DNA of 11,325 nt. Source: JAHJFW01 sp038065635. GTDB lineage: Bacteria > Patescibacteriota > Patescibacteriia > 2-12-FULL-60-25. Shown piece by piece: positions 6,286-11,325 of this stretch; the first letter of the stretch is position 1, and the number at the start of each line of letters is the position of its first letter. A model generated the notes under the pieces. The model saw only the letters and a list, made by a program, of their open reading frames with translations, did no database searches and was not told the origin of the DNA. Location of the stretch: contig JBBTQP010000025.1 in NCBI GenBank assembly GCA_038065635.1, positions 1 through 11,325 on the forward strand, given 5' to 3'. The translations under genes and the position numbers were made by a program.

Positions 6286-6477
6286 ATGACAACTGCGGCA
6301 TTGAAAGAAAAAATAAAGGAAATGGAAAAACGATTAACGTTCATAGAGCGCCGTGTTCTCGCGTCAAAGCCACGCGCTACTTTTTCTGAAGCGATAAAAC
6401 CTGTTCGGGGAATGTGGAAAAATAAGCCGCGTACAGCAAAAGATCTGGCAAGAGTTCGACGTAAAATTTGGGCGTGA
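6286..6477 (+). CDS. Putative VapB-type antitoxin
   Basis: This 63-aa, strongly basic protein starts with a charged helix (residues 5-24, KEKIKEMEKRLTFIERR) and ends with a basic C-terminal segment (TAKDLARVRRKIWA). It lies 6 nt before a PIN-domain gene and begins just after a palindromic operator, as antitoxins typically do. I cannot assign the DNA-binding fold: no ribbon-helix-helix or AbrB motif is obvious. The ATG at 6286 is preferred over the in-frame ATG at 6268 because the latter would place the operator inside the coding region. Confidence 0.65.
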   Translation: MTTAALKEKIKEMEKRLTFIERRVLASKPRATFSEAIKPVRGMWKNKPRTAKDLARVRRKIWA

Positions 6478-6483
6478 TTTGTT

Positions 6484-6846
6484 ATGTCCACCGTTCTGTT
6501 GGACACTAATGTAGTTATCGCCATAATAAACGGCATTGAAACGAGCATTAATCCTCTCGATATTCCGAGTGCCGCCATTTCTGCGATTACCGTAATGGAG
6601 CTTTTTGCGCTTGCCGGAATGTCCGATTCGGAAACAGCAAACGTAGAATTGTTCGTGAATAAATGCTTGGTACTTCCTGTAGACGCTAAAGTCGCACGCA
6701 GAGCCGGCGTACTATCAAAAATACGCAGACAGGGAAAACCGGATCTGCTTATCGCAGCTACAGCGATAGAAAATCGCCTTCCCTTGCTTACCAGAAACAC
6801 TAAAGACTTTCGAAAAATTCCAGGTCTCGTTCTAATGCCGGCATGA
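6484..6846 (+). CDS. vapC: PIN-domain ribonuclease toxin, VapC family
   Basis: This 120-aa protein is a complete PIN domain. All four acidic catalytic positions are present: Asp7 in VLLDTN, Glu39 in ITVMELFA, Asp87 in KPDLLIAATA and Asp108 in TRNTKDF. Length and motif spacing fit VapC toxins, which cleave specific RNAs (tRNA or rRNA) with Mg2+ or Mn2+. It is translated 6 nt after the antitoxin stop and is probably co-transcribed and neutralised by it. Its stop codon abuts the stop codon of the convergent methyltransferase with no spacer. Confidence 0.88.
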   Translation: MSTVLLDTNVVIAIINGIETSINPLDIPSAAISAITVMELFALAGMSDSETANVELFVNKCLVLPVDAKVARRAGVLSKIRRQGKPDLLIAATAIENRLPLLTRNTKDFRKIPGLVLMPA

Positions 6847-7395
6847 TCACTTCTTGCTCGCAGTCATCACGAAATACGGGAGGAGGTTGCGTGGCTCAAG
6901 TGCCACGTGAACATCTTGAAAATATTTCTTAAGCATCGGCAGGACGAGCATGGAATATTGCCAGACGATAAATTGTCCGCCGGACGGAAGTGCGTCGTAC
7001 GTCTGCTTTATGACTTTCTCGCGGTCTTCCTTGTTCAAATAAGTCAGAGGGACGCTGGAGAGTACCGTGTCGATTCTCGGCCAACCCAAATCATGAAGTT
7101 TCGCAGATTCGTCCACGGCGCTTCCATGTATCACGGTCAGGCGCGGTTCGTGCAACGCTTTAAGTCCCGCAACAAACGAGTCGTTCGTCTCGATTGTGGC
7201 GATTCTTCCATCCGGTGGCAATCGTTCGATCAAAAGTTTGGTTATTATTCCGTCGCCCGGTCCGTATTCCACAACGTATGACATTTTCGGATTGAGTTCT
7301 CGAAGTATTTTCCGAATAACGTATTTGCTCGTGGTCGTAACCGCGCCGATGCGTATATCCGTAATCGCTTCCTTCAGGAATTTCAAGTCGGTCAT
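6847..7395 (-). CDS. Class I SAM-dependent methyltransferase, KsgA/PmtA-like
   Basis: This 182-aa protein has a class I methyltransferase fold. Motif I is VVEYGPGDGIITKLL (41-55), the ribose-binding acidic residue is probably Glu69 in IATIET, and motif IV is VLSSVPLTYL (111-120), similar to the S-x-PF/L motif of phospholipid N-methyltransferases and KsgA-like enzymes. It is shorter than KsgA (about 270 aa) and has no C-terminal helical domain. Phospholipid methylation is the most common annotation for such proteins but the substrate is not determined by the sequence. No Shine-Dalgarno is evident. It converges with vapC, and its start lies 80 nt from the divergent cysteine desulfurase gene. 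Confidence 0.75.
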   Translation of the reverse strand: MTDLKFLKEAITDIRIGAVTTTSKYVIRKILRELNPKMSYVVEYGPGDGIITKLLIERLPPDGRIATIETNDSFVAGLKALHEPRLTVIHGSAVDESAKLHDLGWPRIDTVLSSVPLTYLNKEDREKVIKQTYDALPSGGQFIVWQYSMLVLPMLKKYFQDVHVALEPRNLLPYFVMTASKK

Positions 7396-7433
7396 ATAAA
7401 AGTTACGAGGAGGTTAACACAAAGCCGCGTCCG

Positions 7434-7462
7434 TTGACAGTGCGGGCTAGCATACGTATATT
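7434..7462 (+). promoter_or_regulatory. Promoter of the cysteine desulfurase gene
   Basis: TTGACA (7434-7439), a 17-bp spacer and TATATT (7457-7462) are near consensus. The -10 ends 13 nt before the ATG at 7476, so the leader is about 6-8 nt. The promoter decides the start: an in-frame TTG at 7434 is part of the -35 box. Confidence 0.8.
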
Positions 7463-7475
7463 CCAACAGATCAAC

Positions 7476-8672
7476 ATGAAGGAAATCTATCTTGACCACG
7501 CCGCTTCGGCGCCAATGGATCCTCGCGTTCTCGAGGCCATGTTACCGTATCTGACGACAAGCGAGGCGAATCCGTCATCACTTCATTCTCCGGGCTTGCG
7601 CACAAAGGAAGCGGTGACATCAGCTCGAAAATCTATCGCTGATATTTTGAACTGCCGCGACGAAGAAGCGATATTCACATCTGGCGGGACGGAGTCGGAC
7701 AATCTTGCGATAATTGGAATCACGCGTGCGCTGGCAGCGGGAGGAAAGCACGTAATCACGAGCGCCATCGAACATCCTGCGGTTTTGGAACCGCTCGCGC
7801 ATCTACAAAAAACCGGAGCGATTAAACTTACGATATTGCCGGTTGATAGATTCGGCATGGTGGATCCGAAAACAGTTACAGCCGCGATTCGACCGGACAC
7901 GATTTTGATTTCGATAATGTACGCGAACAATGAAATAGGAACCATCCAACCGATCGCGGATATTGGACGGGAGATTTTGAAATGGCGAAAAAACAACTCG
8001 ACTCAACTCCCCTATTTTCACACGGACGCTTGTCAGGCGGCTGGCGCGTGTTTGATGGACGTGGAAAAACTTCACGTTGACGCAATGAGCGTAAACGGTT
8101 CAAAAATCTACGGACCGAAAGGCGCGGGATTTCTTTATCTCCAACGTGGAGTACAAATCGAGCCGCTGTTTCACGGCGGCGGGCAGGAACGCAACATTCG
8201 TCCCGGAACCGAGAACGTGCCTGGAATCGTAGGCCTCGCGACAGCGCTGTCGATCGCGCGCGAGGAAATGGAAAAAGAAAATGCGCGTCTCACGATTCTT
8301 CGCGATCGTTTGGTCGAGGGACTTCTAGCTATTCCGAAAACACGTTTGAACGGCCATCCGACAGAGCGACTTCCAAACAACGTTAACGTCTCATTCCTCG
8401 ACATAGAGGGGGAGGCCGCCGTGCTTTATCTGGACGCTGAAAAAATTTTCGTTTCGACCGGATCCGCTTGCGCCTCCGCATCCCTCGATCCATCGCACGT
8501 GATTCTCGCAACCGGAATGTCATACGAAGCCGCGCACGGATCGCTGCGTTTCACGCTGGGACGCCAGACGAGCGAAGAGGATATAGACCGCGTCATCGCT
8601 GTCATGCCCGGAGTCGTGCAAAAGCTGCGGGCTATGAGTCCGGTGAATCTTGATATGAAATATTTTGAGTAA
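7476..8672 (+). CDS. iscS: Cysteine desulfurase, IscS/NifS class
   Basis: This 398-aa PLP enzyme takes sulfur from cysteine and hands it to the Fe-S scaffold and to tRNA thiolation. Visible landmarks are IYLDHAASAPM at the N-terminus, TSGGTESDN (68-76), the cofactor-stacking His100 in SAIEHPAVLE, DACQAAG (184-190), the PLP lysine Lys210 in VNGSKIYGPKG, RPGTENVPG (242-250), and the catalytic cysteine Cys332 in STGSACASAS. Length and motif order match group I (IscS/NifS) enzymes rather than SufS. The next gene on the strand is a NifU-type scaffold. The symbol is a family-level choice; nifS would be equally defensible. Confidence 0.95.
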   Translation: MKEIYLDHAASAPMDPRVLEAMLPYLTTSEANPSSLHSPGLRTKEAVTSARKSIADILNCRDEEAIFTSGGTESDNLAIIGITRALAAGGKHVITSAIEHPAVLEPLAHLQKTGAIKLTILPVDRFGMVDPKTVTAAIRPDTILISIMYANNEIGTIQPIADIGREILKWRKNNSTQLPYFHTDACQAAGACLMDVEKLHVDAMSVNGSKIYGPKGAGFLYLQRGVQIEPLFHGGGQERNIRPGTENVPGIVGLATALSIAREEMEKENARLTILRDRLVEGLLAIPKTRLNGHPTERLPNNVNVSFLDIEGEAAVLYLDAEKIFVSTGSACASASLDPSHVILATGMSYEAAHGSLRFTLGRQTSEEDIDRVIAVMPGVVQKLRAMSPVNLDMKYFE

Positions 8673-8677
8673 TTCCA

Positions 8678-8768
8678 TCCCCCTCCTTACGAAGGAGGGG
8701 TTAGGGGAGGTCTCCCCGGTCCGAATGGGCTCAGACCCCCTCTAACTCCCCCTTCGTAAGGGGGAGGA
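8678..8768. repeat. Nested palindromic repeat between iscS and nifU-like genes
   Basis: Outer arms CCCCCTCCTTACGAAGGAGG and CCCCCTTCGTAAGGGGGAGG are each palindromic, and inner blocks TTAGGGGAGGTCT and AGACCCCCTCTAA pair with each other. This is a third widespread repeat type in the window. If the two genes share a transcript it forms a large hairpin between them. Its right end also supplies the AGGA that precedes the downstream start codon. Confidence 0.85.
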
Positions 8769-8777
8769 TAAATAAAT

Positions 8778-9464
8778 ATGTCCAATATTATTTCCTCTCC
8801 ATCAGAGAACTCTCGCAAAGGCGACGTCGTATCACATTCAAAAGACAAAGGCTGGTTTTATTCCGACATCGTTAAGGAACATTTTTTTGATCCGAAAAAT
8901 TTCATGAAGGACGAGGCGGCTTATGAAAACGCGGCGATCGGCATGGTCGGTTCTCCTGCGTGCGGTGACGCGATGAAAGTTTGGATAGTCGTTGATCCTG
9001 CCACAGAAAAAATCACTGACTTGAAATGGAAAACGTTCGGTTGCGGCAGCGCTATCGCTTCGACTTCGATGTTATCCGTGATGACTACTGAAAACGGAGG
9101 AATGACTTTGGAGCAAGCGAGAGCTTTGCGTCCGCAAGACATAATGGAGCGATTGGGCGGACTTCCTGCGCGAAAGGTTCATTGTTCTGTTTTGGGAGAT
9201 AAGGCGCTACGTGCCGCGATAAACGACTGGTACAGACGCGAATGCAAACACGATAAAATCGAGATTGAACAAGGACGAATCATCGACAGCGTTCTCAAGG
9301 TCACGGATAAAGATATCGAAGAAGCCGTGCTGGACGGCGTGCGATCTCTTGAACAGGTACAAGCGAAAACCAAGGTTGGAACAGGAGATCCTTCGTGCAT
9401 TCCGGAAGTGGAAAATTTGATACGTTTTTACAGCGAAAAATATTTCGGTTCGAAAGAAAAATAA
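8778..9464 (+). CDS. NifU/IscU-type Fe-S scaffold with a degenerate BFD-like C-terminus
   Basis: Residues 25-155 of this 228-aa protein form an IscU-like scaffold domain on which Fe-S clusters are assembled. The three ligand cysteines are present: Cys62 in SPACGDAM (with the conserved Asp64), Cys89 in TFGCGSAIASTSM and Cys136 in KVHCSVLG. Residues 165-215 resemble the BFD [2Fe-2S] domain of NifU (VTDKDIEEAVLDGVRSLEQV ... SCIPEVENLI). Of its four expected cysteines only the last, Cys207, remains; the other positions are Asp170, Val172 and Asp204, so this part should not bind a normal [2Fe-2S] cluster. There is no C-terminal Nfu domain. The sulfur donor is very likely the iscS product upstream. 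Ribosome-binding sequence AGGA (8765-8768) is 9 nt before the ATG and comes from the palindromic repeat. Confidence 0.88.
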   Translation: MSNIISSPSENSRKGDVVSHSKDKGWFYSDIVKEHFFDPKNFMKDEAAYENAAIGMVGSPACGDAMKVWIVVDPATEKITDLKWKTFGCGSAIASTSMLSVMTTENGGMTLEQARALRPQDIMERLGGLPARKVHCSVLGDKALRAAINDWYRRECKHDKIEIEQGRIIDSVLKVTDKDIEEAVLDGVRSLEQVQAKTKVGTGDPSCIPEVENLIRFYSEKYFGSKEK

Positions 9465-9494
9465 AAAAAAGCGCCGGCACGAGGTGCGGGCGCT
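9463..9494 (-). terminator. Intrinsic terminator of the cNBD/coiled-coil gene
   Basis: Arms 9470-9480 and 9484-9494 (11 bp, one mismatch, 3-nt loop) are followed on the minus strand by eight T (9463-9470). The U-tract overlaps the stop codon of the convergent nifU-like gene. Confidence 0.8.
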
Positions 9495-9499
9495 AGTCG

Positions 9500-10663
9500 T
9501 CAGTCGTCTTCCTCCGGAGGCGGAGGAAGCGAGCTGTCTGGAGTGACAGCCCTGCCGCTTTTTGGCGACAGGAATCCTTCCCTGTAACGCCTGGTTTCCG
9601 GCGGCTTATCGGGGTCATGAAGGCCGTTCCCCATGAGCGCCTCTCCGACGGAAAAGATCTGCGCCGTATGCGGATTATCATCATCGACCAAGCTCCCGAT
9701 GTCATCCGCCAGCTCTGCGCATACCTCGTCGGAGAACAACTTGTGTATTTCCTGGATGCGCGCCCGGTACTCATTGACCTGGGCTCTCGTCGGAGACGCG
9801 CCCGCTTCTTCGAGAAGGCCGAACACGAAGTTCGAGAACTCGGTGACGGCTCCTGCTACCTGCTCGCTTCTGCTGAGCTCCGCCCAAGCGTCACGCGCCT
9901 TCATCAACGCTTCCGACTGGAGCCGCTCCGCTTGCGCCGCGTTCACGTTGGCCATCAAGACGGCCTCGCTGAGCTCTTCGCGCAGTCTTGCTGCCTCGCG
10001 CTCGAGCGCATTGGCCTTTTCGCTCGGCGCGATCCAGTCCTGATCAACCTGGAGTTTATTCACCTCCGCACCGAGGCGAGCGATTTCGCGCTGATCTTCC
10101 TTGCGCGCATCTCGGAGCTGCTGAAGCTCCGCTTTCATCTTCGCAATGTCTCGCCCGTTTCCTTCAGGCGCAGGTTCGCGATTCATACGTTCCGCAAGTT
10201 GCGTCGCGATCACGTCCTGCAAAGATGCGCCACGCTTGATCTTCGCGACAAGCATCGCCCAAAGCGCGCGAGGCAAATTGCTTGCGCCCTTGAAGTTCTG
10301 CTGCGTGAGCGAAAGATAGACGCAGTCCGTCTCCGCGACGTAACGGCACTGACGCGCGTTTTCGCGAAGACTTGGAAGCAACCCTCCTTCGTTGAACAGA
10401 TCGTCGCGATTCACGCTGTCCACGACAACCGTCCGCACGCCGTTCGGCGTCATGATATCGCGCTCCACCCGCGCCAACCCCCTGACCATCACGAGTGCGT
10501 TCGGCATATCTTCGCCAACGTCCTTGATGATGGAGCCGGCAGGCGCGTCGCACTGCGCTTCGATCGGAAGGTCGCGCAAAAGCTCGGTCGTACCGAGCGA
10601 TTTCGGTTCACGATCTTGGCTCGGCGCGCCGCTCGACCTACGATCTTCTCGCTTGTTTGCCAT
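9500..10663 (-). CDS. Cyclic-nucleotide-binding-like domain plus coiled-coil protein
   Basis: The 387-aa protein has a charged N-terminal tail, then a probable cNMP-binding (CRP-like) beta barrel at residues 38-145. The pattern LVMVRGLARVERD...DLFNEGGLLPSL...QCRYVAETDCVYLSLTQQNF matches the family. The phosphate-binding cassette is altered (FNEGGLL instead of a clear FGE), so ligand binding is uncertain. Residues 170-265 look like a long coiled coil rich in Glu, Arg, Lys, Leu and Ala. Residues 266-345 may be a helical domain and 372-387 are a proline/acidic tail. There is no helix-turn-helix, so it is not an ordinary CRP regulator. It has the clearest Shine-Dalgarno in the window (GAGGAG before ATG), its own terminator, and looks more GC-rich than its neighbours. 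Function unknown; a signalling or scaffold role is a guess. Confidence 0.7.
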   Translation of the reverse strand: MANKREDRRSSGAPSQDREPKSLGTTELLRDLPIEAQCDAPAGSIIKDVGEDMPNALVMVRGLARVERDIMTPNGVRTVVVDSVNRDDLFNEGGLLPSLRENARQCRYVAETDCVYLSLTQQNFKGASNLPRALWAMLVAKIKRGASLQDVIATQLAERMNREPAPEGNGRDIAKMKAELQQLRDARKEDQREIARLGAEVNKLQVDQDWIAPSEKANALEREAARLREELSEAVLMANVNAAQAERLQSEALMKARDAWAELSRSEQVAGAVTEFSNFVFGLLEEAGASPTRAQVNEYRARIQEIHKLFSDEVCAELADDIGSLVDDDNPHTAQIFSVGEALMGNGLHDPDKPPETRRYREGFLSPKSGRAVTPDSSLPPPPEEDD

Positions 10664-10713
10664 GACTCTCCTCTGTTAGATGTTTCGAAGTGAAGGAACA
10701 AGGAACCGCTTAC

Positions 10714-10753
10714 ACTATATCATTTTCCCGAATCCGTCAATGGTCAAGGTCAA
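10714..10753 (-). promoter_or_regulatory. Promoter region with three TTGAC iterations
   Basis: On the minus strand an extended -10, TGATATAGT (hexamer 10714-10719), lies 15 bp after TTGACG (10735-10740). Two more TTGAC copies are at 10743-10747 and 10749-10753. These could be alternative -35 boxes or operator half-sites for the divergent XRE regulator. Confidence 0.45.
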
Positions 10754-10759
10754 CCGCGC

Positions 10760-10788
10760 TTGATGTAAAATAGAATGTATGTCATACT
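10760..10788 (+). promoter_or_regulatory. Promoter of the XRE regulator
   Basis: TTGATG (10760-10765), a 17-bp spacer and CATACT (10783-10788), with TG extending the -10. It ends 9 nt before the ATG, predicting a leaderless or nearly leaderless mRNA; no Shine-Dalgarno is present. Confidence 0.45.
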
Positions 10789-10797
10789 CCTCCCACT

Positions 10798-11016
10798 ATG
10801 TCACACACCATTTATACCTGCCTCCGCCAACTCCGCGACGAAGCGGACATTACGCAGGCCGAACTCGCGAAGAAAGTTAAGACCAGCCGTCAGACCATTT
10901 GCGCCATGGAAAAAGGCGACTACATCCCGTCTCTCAAACTCGCGCTCCAGGTCGCCGGCGTTTTCAAGCGCCCAGTTGAATCTGTGTTCCATTTGGAGAA
11001 AAGAAAGTGCGGGTAA
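10798..11016 (+). CDS. Small XRE-family transcriptional regulator
   Basis: This 72-aa protein is a stand-alone Cro/CI-type helix-turn-helix of the short bacterial class. The motif is ITQAELAKKVKTSRQTICAME (residues 18-38), followed by KGDYIPSLKLALQVAGVFKRPVESVF, the typical family continuation. It should bind a palindromic operator as a dimer. It is divergent from the cNBD/coiled-coil gene across 134 bp holding both promoters and three TTGAC iterations, so autoregulation and control of that gene are plausible. It lies 53 nt before an antitoxin-like gene with its own candidate promoter. Confidence 0.88.
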   Translation: MSHTIYTCLRQLRDEADITQAELAKKVKTSRQTICAMEKGDYIPSLKLALQVAGVFKRPVESVFHLEKRKCG

Positions 11017-11032
11017 AAAGGGTTACGTCACT

Positions 11033-11061
11033 TTGCACGTTGCTGCATCTTCTATTAAGAT
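11033..11061 (+). promoter_or_regulatory. Candidate promoter of the terminal toxin-antitoxin pair
   Basis: TTGCAC (11033-11038), 17-bp spacer, TAAGAT (11056-11061), 8 nt before the ATG. A GAGG lies in that gap, so a ribosome-binding site is an alternative reading. Confidence 0.35.
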
Positions 11062-11069
11062 AGAGGTAT

Positions 11070-11279
11070 ATGGCTTCACTTCCAATCACTCTGAATCGGA
11101 CTCGTACCGAATCCAAACGAAAAGTAAAACTTGAATTTAACGCGACCACGTTTGAGGAACTGGCGCGTTTACTTGGATACTACAGTCCTGAATTTCTTCA
11201 AAGTCTCGAACGCGCGGAACGCGACATAAAGGAGGGTCGCGTGTATCCGATCTCTTCATTGCACAAGCTTCTTAAATAG
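11070..11279 (+). CDS. Putative antitoxin (RelB-like)
   Basis: This 69-aa protein has a basic N-terminus (TLNRTRTESKRKVKLEF) and a C-terminal segment SPEFLQSLERAERDIKEGRVYPISSLHKLL, like the toxin-wrapping tail of antitoxins paired with RelE/ParE toxins ('...l.dikeGrvy.i.Sl..l'). A second ORF begins 2 nt after its stop. No DNA-binding motif is recognised. The assignment rests on size, the tail pattern and the tandem arrangement. Confidence 0.6.
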   Translation: MASLPITLNRTRTESKRKVKLEFNATTFEELARLLGYYSPEFLQSLERAERDIKEGRVYPISSLHKLLK

Positions 11280-11281
11280 GT

Positions 11282-11325
11282 ATGCTTGAAATAACCATCA
11301 CGCAGGAATGCGTTGATGCGCTGAA
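11282..11325 (+). CDS. Partial CDS, probable toxin partner
   Basis: Only the first 14 codons are present (MLEITITQECVDAL), cut by the window end. The position 2 nt after the antitoxin-like gene and the 'M-x-I-x-x-T' opening resemble RelE/ParE toxins, but this fragment is too short to confirm the family. Confidence 0.45.
   Translation, partial: MLEITITQECVDAL

Noticed and set aside
7434..7475. N-terminal extension of the cysteine desulfurase from a TTG at 7434
   Set aside because: The TTG is part of a TTGACA -35 box with a matching -10 at 7457-7462, and IscS proteins start close to the IYLDHAA motif.
9617..10693. Long plus-strand ORF of 358 codons
   Set aside because: It is the mirror frame of the cNBD/coiled-coil gene, which has domain matches, a ribosome-binding site and a terminator; the plus frame is Arg/His-rich as expected of a shadow frame.

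Overview
The window looks like a piece of a Patescibacteria (Candidate Phyla Radiation) chromosome of roughly 50% GC. This placement is inferred, not proven. It rests on a 23S rRNA gene broken by several intervening sequences (one carrying a GIY-YIG ORF), no 16S or tRNA gene beside it, a HMA-DsbD-cupredoxin fusion, small toxin-antitoxin pairs, and few Shine-Dalgarno sequences.

Positions 1 to about 2145 (minus strand) are the 5' half of a 23S rRNA gene, running off the left edge. It carries four clear insertions: helix 45 (203-513, with an 86-aa GIY-YIG protein), domain II near E. coli nt 650 (1029-1142), helix 25 (1244-1400, rich in AAAGTC/GACTTT) and domain I near E. coli nt 240 (1834-1908). 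A fifth expansion is likely at 1708-1790. The first two insertions are bounded by nearly the same stem sequence, and that sequence recurs in the pre-23S leader (2182-2198). This is the most unusual feature of the window.

Positions 2180-2600 hold the rRNA leader, two intrinsic-terminator-like hairpins facing opposite ways, and an apparent stand-alone ~160-nt structured RNA on the minus strand with a strong promoter and its own terminator. I could not assign it to a family.

Positions 2632-4324 (minus) encode a host-attachment/baeRF-like protein and a lipoprotein of unknown function. Palindromic dispersed repeats lie upstream of both, and one seems to supply the -35 box of the lipoprotein promoter. 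Positions 4488-6239 (plus) form a probable copper-handling pair: a small secreted His/Cys protein and the HMA-DsbD_2-cupredoxin membrane protein. Next come a VapBC-like toxin-antitoxin pair with a palindromic operator (6269-6846) and a convergent SAM methyltransferase (6847-7395, minus).

Positions 7434-9464 (plus) are an iron-sulfur pair: cysteine desulfurase and a NifU-type scaffold whose C-terminal BFD-like domain has lost three of its four cluster cysteines. A large palindromic repeat separates them. Positions 9500-10663 (minus) encode a cyclic-nucleotide-binding-like/coiled-coil protein, divergent from a small XRE regulator (10798-11016). The window ends in another antitoxin and the start of its partner gene. 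Several plus- and minus-strand genes have their promoter -10 box only 6-13 nt before the start codon, which suggests leaderless or nearly leaderless mRNAs.
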